Positions 54,011-64,000 of a stretch of 64,000 bases of DNA are shown piece by piece. The notes beneath the pieces were generated by a model. The model did no database searches, was not told the origin of the DNA, and saw only the letters and a program-made list of their open reading frames with translations. The DNA lies in NCBI GenBank assembly GCA_911728455.2, contig OU452231.1, forward strand, positions 16,821,838-16,885,837, written 5' to 3'. The position numbers and the translations under genes were made by a program. Each line of letters starts with the position of its first letter. The stretch's first letter is position 1. The stretch comes from Marthasterias glacialis (Eukaryota > Echinodermata > Asteroidea > Forcipulatida > Asteriidae).

Positions 54011-55566
54011 GTGATTGCAACCCCCCCACCCCCCCGCCCACCCGTTTCACACTACCCAGTATGCTGCCACCTAGTGTCCCAAAGTCTCCAAATGGAGGCA
54101 AACAATGAAACATACCTGTTTACTTTGTACATTTTCTGTCTCCATAGAATATCCGTTTATACTTGTAATTTTTAAGTACTAAGGCACAGTTGTCTTAAAT
54201 TAAATGTAATATATTTTTTAATTTTCTTTATCTTATTTAAAAAATTAATTCGCTAAGCGCCTCGGAATTGGCAACTAGAATGACAGTTCTCTACAAATGC
54301 CTGATGATTGACTAAATGTTCAAAAAAAAAAAAAAAAAATGAAAAAGCAGCACATTTAAACAATATTATATCATACTTATTGGAGAGTGCTGTAATATAT
54401 TTGTGCAAACTGTATTGTACATGGAAGTCTCGAAAAGTAAACAGAAAATACGACTTCAATTGATTCATGTGTTCAAGAAGTTTGTGATGCATAATCAAGA
54501 GATTAGTGCACTCAAGGGTGCCATTTTGCAGTAAACTGAGATAGAATCAAAACTGAAGTGGACCTTCGAGGGAGGCAGATATTCAACAGAAAATGCTCGC
54601 TATTCTCGTTTCCGCCCGCCCCCCCCTAAAATGTATGAAAAGCATGTGAAACAAAGGATTAACATTTACTGTACAGATCTGTCCAATAATAATTTTTATT
54701 TGTTTTTATTATTATTTCTTATAATTATAACTATGTGGAAAATTTGTGTTTATCCCCAAAATGTCATCCCTTCTGATCTTGCACTGCAGTCTTTTGGTTG
54801 AGATGTATTTGCTGGACATTGTTGTTCACTTTACAATATGTACCCTACAGATCTTATTGATCCTAGCTATTGAAGAGTAAGTTCGATTATAAAGGACCGA
54901 TGGTTAACTAGTGGTTGGGTTAGTTACGTAGGTAGGGCATGCGTGCTGAAGTTGAAGTGTGAACGACTCTAGTCATGTCCATCCAATTCAACCATGAGAA
55001 AACTGCAAAATCAAAAATATTATTTTTTTTTCTTCTGATAACGGGTCCCCTCTACACTGTGCTATGAAGCGGCTTCTGGTAACCAGTGATGTGACTAACC
55101 TCGATAAGCTGGTCAACTAAACTAGTCCAACCATCATTAGTTAGTCAAACTATGCTTAATTATGGTCCTTGATCGAACTTGCTCAAAGATGAGACCGACA
55201 GACTTTTTCACAATTGATAGTAAAAAAAGTGGTACAAATAAAAATAGGCATTTTCCTTCAGTCGAGGAAGTTATAAGCTGAATGAAAAAAATACTATAAG
55301 AGCACATCAAAGATTAGTAATAATTAGTTAAAACATGGTAAAAAGATACAAATGAGCTATTGTCAGGACCTGACATTATCTCATGTTGCGTACAAACAAC
55401 TAGCATGTTGCAAGTATTTTGAGCTTAATTTGTATTAAGTAAGTATTAGTAAGTGTTTTTTTTTCCTTTTGAAATCTGTCAAAATTCATTCAGAGACAAA
55501 AATGATAAGTTTGTTGGGCCCTGGTGTACGTGGGTCCTGGCTGATGAACTAACCTGTGGTAACTAT

Positions 55567-55729
55567 TCAATAGGAGACTTTTGAGGACACTAGGTGGCAG
55601 CAGACTTACCAGGTAAAACCATTGTTCTTGGGAACTTTGCGCATGACCGGAACTATGTGAACAATGGAAGTTGACCTGGTAAGTCTGCTGCCACCTAGCG
55701 TTCCAAAGTCTCCCATTGAGGATTGAAGC
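55567..55729. mobile_element. Foldback MITE with about 60-bp inverted arms
   Basis: tcaataggagacttttgagg and ctaggtggcagcagacttac on the left are inverted at the right as gtaagtctgctgccacctag and caaagtctcccattga. Isolated end words of the same family occur at about 54060-54095 and 59705-59740. Confidence 0.75.
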
Positions 55730-56599
55730 AAAATTTACGCAGACTTAAAAGAGTGCAGCAGTCACACAAATGAGCGTCAAGTCCATGTACTCATCCAGCT
55801 TGTGAATTCTTGACACATAGAGGTCAAGGAAAACAATGTACAAACAAATGTTTTAAATTAGTATTTTTTTTTATTGAAAGGTGGTGATATTGGCGAAAAA
55901 CAAGTGAGGTGACCACTGGAAGTAGTAAGGTGGACCGTCTCACAGTTGAATAGGCAGGAAAAACTCTGGGTTTCAGCAACAAATCAGACCATACAATTTT
56001 TAAGTGATTATTCAGCATCATTCAAATGAAAATGGCTCATGGCCTGTATTTCATTCCGCTAGGTACAGGTACTTGCCAAGCAATACAAAATTCGAAAAAT
56101 AAGAAAACACTTAATTCAACTAGCCACCGTAACATATAAGCGAGGTGATCACGTATCATGATAACGCAATCCACCTCGCTTAAAGCTCCAGCTCAACATT
56201 GGTAAACTGACTGTAAATGCTTCCATTCTTTGCAGAAATCAAGATATTTGTAACAAAACCAAATTGTGAAAATGTCAGCCCATTCCGTCGTTTCATTTGC
56301 GAGAAAACAATAAAAATGCATTCAGCATTTTTGTACACATTCAGCATTTTTGTACGCATTCCTATGGGCAGAGTTTTATGTATCACTGAGACGAAAACTA
56401 ATTTATTAGTTGAAAACGATAACACTTCAGGCAGAAATATTTCAAGGAAACTTTTTGACCGTCAGTATCTTTATACCATGTAAGGTATATGTAAATCTGT
56501 GAGGATTTAAGTTCTTCTTACCGATGTTGAGCTGGGGCTTTAAAGAGTGGATGCTCTATCATGATACCATGATAGTATCATGGGAGGTTTATAAGCGAG

Positions 56600-56740
56600 G
56601 GGTTCATCCTTGGCAGCTTGCTTATAACCTGCGGTTGAATTGGTTGAAAAAACAAGTTACCAGCAAAAGTTTCAGGAGGCTGTTTGTTTTTCGCTCAGCG
56701 ATAAATTTCTTGCTTTTAGCAGCTCTATGAAATTGGAACC
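56600..56740. mobile_element. Worn copy of the gggccc-type MITE
   Basis: The right end tagcagctctatgaaattgg is clear and the interior keeps acaagttaccagc. The left end is not recognisable. It lies immediately 3' of the FANK1 stop codon and may be part of its 3' UTR. Confidence 0.4.
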
Positions 56741-56770
56741 TTGGATAACATGAGGACATCATGGAATAAA

Positions 56771-56839
56771 TCAACTTGAGACGAGACTTTCCTTCAGCTT
56801 GCCTTTATCCAGAACCTCTGCAAAGTACTTCATGACTCT
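56771..56839 (-). CDS. FANK1: FANK1 terminal exon
   Basis: Encodes [20 protein letters not shown] then SS and TGA. It stands where human FANK1 has SVVSLLEERKKKQ and a Lys-rich end, but the last residues differ, so the C-terminus is supported mainly by the in-phase acceptor (ctttcag) and position. Confidence 0.82.
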   Translation of the reverse strand, partial: RVMKYFAEVLDKGKLKESLVSS

Positions 56840-59800
56840 CTGAAAGAAAATAAAAAAAGAAAGAGAAAAATGTTACAAGGACAAAGTAATTACTCAAGAA
56901 CATACATCTTGGTTTTGCCAAAGGGTAAGACAGTGCTTTCACTTTTCAAGGAAAATGCTTCTTTTAGGGAAACTTTACCTTTTGAAGGAATTTTTAAGGA
57001 ACTAAAAAATGTCAAGGAAATTTTTAGGGAAATCCCAAGGAAAAGCCGTAAGCTGGCATTATAGGGAAGCTGAAACATAAAAACAAGCTAAAATAAAATC
57101 ACATTATCAACGGTTGCATGTACGCGTGCACGTCCTAACAGACACTCACGTAAGTATAATTACTGACTGGTTTTAAACACTCTTGGCCATGACTCTATCA
57201 GTCGTTTAAACATCCCCATGTGACATGCTCTCAACCAATCAGAATGGATCAACTGTCTGGGGTATTTATGAATATTATTTAATAGTACATGTTATATCTT
57301 TGAAAAATACATGGAAGAAACCCCAAAAGGCACAAACTATCAATACAACCTGATTACGATGTACCTTTAAAATAATAATAGTTACACTTTAAAATCTGCC
57401 ACTCATTGTCACTGTCACTGGTAGTGTTTGCAATTCTCAACCCTGTCATTGATTTCAACTGTCTGTAATTCTCACTGTCATTGAAGTGTCACTTCTTCTC
57501 ATGAACATTTGCCTGTTTACCCAAACATAAATCATGTTCTTCAAAGAAAAACCCTGTACACACAGACCAAAGTCCAATCTTGTGTGTGTGTATTCAAAGA
57601 GTTAAGAGACATAAGATTTTGTGTTCATTAAAAGTTCAGTTTCAACCTGAGAGCTCACTGGATAAAGCTCTACAGTACCAATCCTCTTTTGGTCTACATT
57701 ACTGTCAAAGGTGAGGAACATAGCATTTGAGGACCCCATTTTAATCACTGTTGATTATTTGGATTGCCACAATTGAAACGAGACTCTGACAAAAAGCGAT
57801 CACCGAATTTGATTCAATTTTCAGTGGTCGATTGGATGGTGTGGCCGAGCAATCTAGCGCACCGGACTCAAACTCTGGTGTTTCTGATCAGCAGAGTGTG
57901 GGTTCGAGTCCCGGTCTTGACACTTGGTGTCCTTAAGCAAGACACTTAACCATTATTGCCTTGTCCTTCAGATGGGTCGTAAAGCCGTAGGTCCCGTGTC
58001 TTGTGTAATGCACGTAAAAGAACCCAGTGACACCTATTGCTAAGAGAAGGGGTTTGCCCCGGTGTTTCTGGCAGTGGCTGCTGAATGCACCACAGCACCT
58101 TGTAAACCCTTATAAGGTGCTACATAAATGGGTCTCATAATTCAAAAACCTGTCGTAAAAATGACAATAATAAGCGCCTTGAGTACCTGATTGCTGTTAG
58201 ATACATGCGCTATATAAGACTCCGGTATTATTATTGTTGATTGAAACCTAGAGGATGTGAATAAATTTACAGATTCCAAAAACCAACGATGTACTTTCCC
58301 TTTAAAGTAATTTAAAGTGAAGTGGAGGGTGGGGGTGGAGGTGGAGAGGTGTGTCTGGTGCCCTGTTTGTATACTATCTCACATTTGCCTAGCAACATTT
58401 GAGAATACTTAGAGCAAAGTTTCATCAAGGTTACAACATGATTTGTTGTGCACTATTTACATTGTACTAGACATGAAATGATGTGATAGTGGAACAGATT
58501 ACTAAGAGCATTTAAAACGAACGCAATGGCTAAAATAACTCAAAAATGTGTTAGTGTACATCTAGTACACAGTCTCAGCTGTCATCTGTTAGATGTGTAA
58601 AAACAAACAATTGAAAAAAAACCCAAAACAAACAAAGCAAAGGGCAGTGCTTATACCTTTCTATCGAATGAGTTTGCCATTTCTACAGCAGACATACCAA
58701 ACTCTGTGCGTACTGTTGGGTCAGCGCCTCTCTCTACCAGAGCTTGAACCAAAGACACATGGCCGTTAAGACACGCAATCTGAAACCATAAAACAAGCAG
58801 AAGCAAATTAGAAGTTTTAAAACCTGCATTAAATACACACGGTATAGGCCCTACCCCGTACAATTCTGAATTGTGCTATTAGATTTGTGTGAAAAAGATC
58901 AGGGCCCAATTTCATAGAGCTGCTTGAAGTCCCAAAAGTAGCTAAGCACAAAACAATTTTGCTTACCAGATTAAGGTTACCAGCCAAACTACCATATCAC
59001 ACGTACCATCTGTGACTGGTTATCTGCTTAGTTTTGCTTAGCAGAAACATGTTAAGCAAAGATTCTGCTTAAAGGCAGCTCTATGAAAGTGGGTCCTGAA
59101 CTTGTTGCTGGGTTAGCAAGCCTTTTTTTTTTGACAATCAACATTTAATATAAGACAATGAGTTATTGGAAATTAAATAGCACCCAAGAAGATCCTTGTC
59201 TTTTGATTGGAGGATTGTAGGTCATGCGGCATTTATTAGTCAAACCATTACATGTCCTACGTCATAAGCTGTGCATTTTGGTGGTATTCACTGTGCATTT
59301 TTGTCCCATGGCCTTATTACATGCCAGATGACACAATGGACTATACACAGCAGTACAAAACGCCCTCGTAGTAGATGCCAAAATACAATCTTGTACAATT
59401 TCTTTATTCTTTTAGTTTAATCCTCCAATCAAACAACAACAACCTACTTGGATGCTATATGAAACAAATATTGAATGTTTTGCATTCATGTAATGGAGAC
59501 TATTTTCATTCATTAAAAGATGGAATGTTCCAGTCATCTCGGCTACGACTCATATTTCAGCTCATAAAAATATTCTCACAATTGCTCTCGTAAACATTCG
59601 TTTTGTATAATATCAGGATGCTAGACAGCAACAAACTCATCAGGTTTTCACCAATCCATTTTAAAAGTAAGCATGCATACTCAGAATGATGAAATCAAGG
59701 GGGAGTCTGCTGCCCCCTACTGTTTCAAAAGTCTCCAATCATTAGTTGTATCAGACTATTCATGTTATGACTAAACGACCTTCAGAACACGAAATCGTTT

Positions 59801-62671
59801 ATGCTGGAATCAAATTGATACCAATGTTGCACTGTGCCTTTAAAGATCGACATCTTAATCTGCAACTGCTCTACGACTGAGCTAATTTCAGGCCGGGATC
59901 TTTGAGAAGGCATGGCCGTTTTAATTTTGTAAAGAGGCACTTCCGTTGGAAAATCTTCTAGTCTATGGGAAACTTTCGAAGAGCACCCAGACCAAGACCG
60001 GGGATAGAGAGAGGCAACGGCCTCTGTGGTCTCCGCTTAATTCCAGGACTACAGTTTCTCATTTCATTCATTTCATTTCATTGATTAATTCTGGTTGTGA
60101 AGCCAAGTATTCTCAGAATGCGAACTTAATCACTATACTTGCCAAGAACCCCATGGAGAGAAGACAAAGGAAGGAAATTTCAGTTTTTGATATGGGAGGG
60201 AAAATCAAGAGAAATATTCCAGGGAAAACCCACACAGGTAGGGACTAAAAAACCCAATCCACATAGTTCCCCCAACGGGATTCGAACAGGGGTCCTAAGA
60301 GGTGGAAGGCGACCCAAGATATCACTCCTCCAACCTGATCCCCCCTAGGAGTCATCTTGGTGTCATTCCAAGACAGCGTGTCAGAGAAATTGTACGCCAT
60401 GCATTTATGTCCTGGACCTATTCACTAAATTGACCTGGGTCAAAGGTTGCAGAAGAGTTTTACACACTGTGCCGTGGCTAGAGGGCTGAATGGCCAGAGG
60501 AAAATTTAGAACAGACCCAATAGTGTATTTTCTCGTTTTGTAAACTTACAACACAACAATTTCTCTGCCAGTGTCTGCAGTAAATCTGAAACAAATCCAC
60601 TACGAGGTGATCCACCTCATGTTCAACTCATTCTCACAAACTTAAAGGTTAAACAGCCACACATGTTGACATGTGTGAGCAAATAAAAGTGACAAAGTAC
60701 AGCAGAATTGTCATGATTTATTTTTATGGATGTCATGTGTCAAACGTGGAAAACTCAAAGCAAAAGTGAAACTATTATAAACATATTATGAATGTTCCGG
60801 GAAATGAAAACAAAACTTGTGCAAAGCTGCCCCATGAGGGCTTTGGAGAAACTTACATGTATTATAATGGAGTTTAAATTTGTCTTGTTGGAAAAACTAA
60901 AATACATTATTATGATATTTGGTCTTTGTAAAAAAGTAGGAATATTTAATCGACTACATGAGCTGACCTACATGTGTAAATGGTAGGCTTTAATTAACTT
61001 TTCAGGCTATTAATAAAAACAAAATCTGATTTCTCCAAGAGTAAAAAAATTAATAAAGAAATAAACAAATCGGAAGTCAGACTTAAGGAGGAAAAATATC
61101 ATGCCTAGTGTATTGTACACAAGGAATTTCATGTTAGTCTACAACTGTTGGTTGCTGAAAAGACAGTTTGCAAATTAACGAGGTACGATGTTAAAGGTTA
61201 AAGGTTGGTAGGCTCCATTACCATGAGAGGTGTCTTCCCATCTTTGTCTTTGATATTGACCTCAGCACCAGCATTCATTAGCACCTTAGCAACGTTAGGG
61301 TCACCTCCCATGGCAGCGCAGCGCAGCAGCGGTGTCCACCGGGAGCCAGAGTCTCTCTCATTAACCTACAAAAAACAAATAATAATAAATACTGTGACGT
61401 TAATATCACTTCATAAATACATCTTTAGAAAACAAACTCTGAAAACTCTTGTCATTACCGAGACTCAAATTCACAGGGCTTCATAGAAAATAATGCTTGA
61501 TAAGTTGCTAAGGAAACGAAATGAGCACGGAACACTGGTGCCATAAACATGGTATTTCATTTTGGGGGATAATTTTGGTCAGCGAGTTTCATGATTAAAC
61601 ACTAGACCCCTTGCGTATGACATCACAAGCTCAAACAGCGCCCTAACTGAGGTCAAAGGAAGACCTATCATTAGCTGAGAGTTTGCAGCATGTATACACA
61701 TTGCCATTGTTCGACCTCAATGATGGCAGCTATGCATGGGTTCTATGTAGCTTTTGAATTGCTAATACATGCAAGCCGTTTTTTGTTGTTTTCAAAAATT
61801 GACTTATATGTCAAAAAATATCAGTTAGTAATAGCTAGAACCATCCCTCGTAACTTGGTCACTTTGCTGGTGCCAATTCCCCATCTTTACTGAAACCATG
61901 GAAAGAACACTGGTAACCATTTCGACCAATTTAAGCTGGATGGATCGACTAGAGTTATTCAGGTTTACTGATAATGGGCATTAACACTGCAAAACTGAAA
62001 GGAATAACACGGTACAGAAGCTAGCAGTCAAATTGTTTTTTTGTATTTTATCAGCCGTTTTAAAGCCATTTGCAAGTTAGATTTGAATAATGTCTGGTAC
62101 TATGACTTGCTTAGTCACAAGTAACCACTACAATTTGAATTCCTCAGACCATAGAGACCCGACGCAAGCTTTTGAGTCGTTTCGTGAGAGACAGCGAACA
62201 CCCAAACACATTTTTGAATGAATGTGTATGGCACAATGGTACCAGGGTTTGCTAATCTGGAGGTAGCTATACAAAAGCTTGGCTGAGACCATGAGAAACA
62301 AATAGTCTGAGGAATTAAAATTTAAGCGGTAACAAAACTCGCAAATGGCTTGATGGGCTTAGATTGAAGTTTAACTGCAGATATTTTTTCAGGAAAGTGT
62401 TTTTCTCAAATCAATCAGACATAGCAACAATTAACTCACTGATGCACCATCAGCTACCATGGATTGAATCAGCGCAGCATTACCACCATCCACTGCCCAG
62501 TGCATAGCCATAGAGCCACCTTTGTCTTTGCTGTCATACGTCGCTCCGTACGAGCGCAACAATTTGACGACGGGCAAGTGTCCAGCGAAACACGCCAACA
62601 TGAGGCTGTCTTTGCCGCTTCCATTTACTGCGTTGATGTCGGCACCGAAACGCATCAGCGTTTCAATTATC
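56771..62671 (-). CDS. FANK1: FANK1 orthologue (fibronectin III and ankyrin repeats), 3' part, partial
   Basis: Four in-phase exons (62440-62671, 61222-61365, 58657-58779, 56771-56839) encode the last 188 or so residues of a FANK1-like protein. [20 protein letters not shown] matches human [20 protein letters not shown]. Later come [53 protein letters not shown] and EMANSFDRK, all collinear with the human protein. They form roughly four ankyrin repeats. Vertebrate FANK1 is testis-enriched and reported as a nuclear regulator linked to JUN/AP-1; a similar role here is inferred. The fibronectin III domain and first ankyrin repeats lie beyond the right edge. A possible AATAAA (minus) lies near 56400. 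Confidence 0.93.
57836..58238 (+). mobile_element. tRNA-derived SINE, full-length copy (copy 6)
   Basis: The best copy in the window, about 400 bp. Its parts in order are: head gtgtggccgagcaatctagc; B box gtgggttcgagtcccgg; CORE/MIR-like body ccttaagcaagacacttaac and cttcagatgggtcgtaaagc; gaaggggtttgccccggtgt; and the 3' end aagcgccttgagtacctg and gcgctatataagactcc with a TTA-rich tail. A gattg word stands on both sides, a possible short target duplication. It lies in the last FANK1 intron, antisense to the gene. Confidence 0.88.
58657..58779 (-). CDS. FANK1: FANK1 exon (last ankyrin repeat)
   Basis: Encodes [20 protein letters not shown] and [20 protein letters not shown] plus K, matching the human LVQLLLDKGADASVKNEFGK and LEMARVFDRQ region. 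Phase 0 at both ends. Confidence 0.95.
58902..59097. mobile_element. Short MITE with gggccc ends (best copy)
   Basis: gggcccaatttcatagagct and agctctatgaaagtgggtcc are inverted ends. The interior has gcttaccagattaaggttac, agccaaactaccat and paired gcttagttttgcttagcag words. About 196 bp, non-coding, in a FANK1 intron. Confidence 0.78.
59201..59433. mobile_element. MITE with ttgattggaggatt ends
   Basis: ttttgattggaggattgtag at the left faces tttaatcctccaatcaaa at the right, about 233 bp apart. The interior is not coding. It lies in a FANK1 intron. Confidence 0.6.
60058..60355 (-). mobile_element. Second SINE family, minus strand
   Basis: Read on the minus strand, a tRNA-like head (ggttggaggagtgatatctt, B box ctgttcgaatcccgttg) is followed by tagtccctacctgtgtgggt and atttccttcctttgtcttct. 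The element ends in an aatgaaatgaaatg tail. It is distinct from the plus-strand SINE in both body and tail. It lies in a FANK1 intron, sense to the gene. Confidence 0.68.
61222..61365 (-). CDS. FANK1: FANK1 exon (ankyrin repeat)
   Basis: Encodes [20 protein letters not shown] and [20 protein letters not shown], then KDGKTPLM, matching DTGSGWTPLMR, AGANVNVKD and RNGKTPLM of human FANK1. Phase 0 at both ends. Confidence 0.95.
62132..62323. mobile_element. MITE with aattcctcagac ends
   Basis: aatttgaattcctcagacca and agtctgaggaattaaaattt are inverted termini, with further pairing of acgcaagcttttg and acaaaagcttggc inside. About 190 bp, in a FANK1 intron close to an exon. Confidence 0.65.
62440..62671 (-). 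CDS. FANK1: FANK1 exon (ankyrin repeats), first seen in the window
   Basis: Starts after acceptor cacag with one base completing a split codon. It encodes [20 protein letters not shown], then [20 protein letters not shown], and ends DGAS at donor gtgagt in phase 0. It covers more than two ankyrin repeats. The incoming phase shows that at least one upstream exon exists. Confidence 0.94.
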
Positions 62672-62911
62672 CTGTGAATAGAAAAAAGAGATTATTTGAA
62701 AATTCAGTGGAAAAGTGAAAGACTCATGAAAATGAGACGGTGTTTTTTGTCATGACACATACATGTACCTCAAGGTTCAATACATGAAAAGTGCAAAATT
62801 TGCTTCGAGAGAAAGCACTCAAAACAAGGAAGATCGATTTGATAATGTCACAGCGTCACCTTAAGACTTGCAATGCATATGAAACATTTTGGGATGAAGG
62901 GGATCTGGTGT

Positions 62912-63120
62912 GGGTTTCACAAAGCGCTAGGACTAGTCTTATCTCAAGCCTCCTCCCCTTTAATTTATTTTCCCCATAACAGAATGCCCACTGCAGAAGC
63001 ATCACATGAGGGCAATGCAAACAATGCAAAAGTGGTTCATAACTCAAGTAACTAGTCCTAACTTACAGGACTAATAATAAGTTAGGACTAGTCCTAAGTT
63101 AGGATTAGTTTTGTGAATTC
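62912..63120. mobile_element. Foldback MITE with ctaggactagtc/ttaggattag arms, carrying an insertion
   Basis: gggtttcacaaagcgctagg at the left and ggattagttttgtgaattcc at the right are inverted; the inner right part repeats gttaggactagtccta. Between the arms lies the duplicated segment listed next, so the element appears expanded. Confidence 0.5.
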
Positions 63121-63300
63121 CATCCCTGAACAGTTTCCCTTGTGGTTTGTTTCCTGATCAAATCATGCCCACGTTCTGCCATTTTAATGTCATCCCTAGC
63201 CTCCTCCCCTTTAATTTATTTTCCCCATAACAGAATGCCCACTACAGAAGCATCACATGAGGGCAATGCAAACAAATGCAGAAGTGGTTCAGAGTTACAA
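62946..63300. repeat. Direct duplication of about 100 bp
   Basis: agcctcctcccctttaattt, attttccccataacagaatg and agcatcacatgagggcaatg occur at about 62947-63050 and again at about 63199-63299, with only a few differences (offset 252 bp). The first copy sits inside the foldback element. Confidence 0.85.
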
Positions 63301-64000
63301 GTGTTCCTGTCAACATAAACTGTGGCTGACATACCGGACCACATTATCGGGTGTTGAATTGCCCACCGAGCCAAACACGATGTACAAACATATTCACTTC
63401 TTCAGGAGGCATGCTCATGTATTGACCTGGCCTGATCTCGGTGCTCCTATCTCCGGGGTGGGGGGATGCAATGCTTTTCCGTGAAGGGGGCCCATGGGCC
63501 AGGTTTTTGAATGAATTACATGTATCTGCTAACTTTTGGGGGTACTTGGGGGGGGGCCTGGAAATATGCCCCCCATGACTTTGCCGCTGACACTACTTCA
63601 GCCTGAAACTTTTTTTTTTTAAATAACAATGTTCTATTTCTGATTACATGCCATTTCAAAATAGGGTTAGTGGTTTGGGAAGTAGTACTATTTTTATTCT
63701 GATAAGTTTGATGTCGGAGCAAAAACTATGGAAAAATAAAACTTCTTCAGAAGGTTCTATGAATCATACACTAAACCAATCCAACCTGCATAACAGACTC
63801 ACCGGAAAACAGCATAGTTTTGTGTCATACGATCACATAATGCAATGTGAAACTCAATCAGTTTCTGTAACAAATTTGTAAGAGTGCTGATAATTTTTGT
63901 TCCCCTAGTGTGGTCAAGGCAATTTCCTTTGTGCACAGAGCAATGATCAGCGTGACTGGAAACCATTGCCAGATCAAAGCAGGTATCTTTCGTTGGTAGG
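63301..64000. other. Right edge of the window, no gene seen
   Basis: Contains G-runs near 63460, 63490 and 63540 with gggggggcctgg and atgccccccatgac, probably a worn hAT-like or foldback repeat, then AT-rich DNA. I looked for the preceding FANK1 ankyrin exon on the minus strand and did not find it. Confidence 0.4.

Overview
This is a eukaryotic, metazoan window. It carries two split host genes with GT-AG introns, both on the minus strand, and many short transposon copies. The repeat complement (tRNA-derived SINEs with a CORE/MIR-like body, many TA-flanked and other foldback MITEs, CR1/L2-like LINE scraps) and the two gene identities suggest an invertebrate deuterostome, perhaps an echinoderm. 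That placement is inference from pattern familiarity, not a search.

Positions 1-24520 are almost entirely a 37-bp satellite (about 640 monomers) with higher-order structure: segmental copies at offsets of about 1149, 1653 and 1296 bp, and a three-variant 111-bp unit towards the right end. It is broken once, at about 15.61-16.29 kb, by a 42-bp tandem repeat plus a small GC-rich island with dyads. A fragment of a LINE endonuclease domain lies directly at the right edge of the array. No gene is visible in the first 24.5 kb, and 24.7-27.3 kb holds only repeats and unassigned AT-rich sequence.

From 50038 down to 27356 (minus strand) I could read a complete condensin I kleisin subunit, NCAPH, as 18 coding exons. 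All junctions are in phase and the product is 742 codons, essentially the length of the human protein (about 741 aa). Its promoter region has an NRF-1-like palindrome and a YY1-like site. The introns carry SINEs (all antisense to the gene), a piggyBac-like MITE inserted in a SINE, several foldback elements, a 22-bp minisatellite with a recognisable unexpanded relative, and a pair of inverted repeats flanking exons 3-4.

From 62671 down to 56771 (minus strand) lie the last four exons of a FANK1 orthologue (fibronectin III plus ankyrin repeats). They encode ankyrin repeats and the C-terminus; the first exons lie beyond the right edge. The 6.7 kb between FANK1 and NCAPH contains a LINE 3' end, MITEs, G-tracts and a short telomere-like run, with no further gene that I can support.

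The two genes are tandem (FANK1 upstream of NCAPH). NCAPH acts in mitotic chromosome condensation; vertebrate FANK1 is testis-enriched. I see no sequence evidence that they work together. The most unusual items are the tRNA-bearing foldback family with an exact 85-bp-arm palindrome at 34.9-35.15 kb, the layered higher-order structure of the 37-bp satellite, and the inverted repeats that could favour circularisation of NCAPH exons 3-4.
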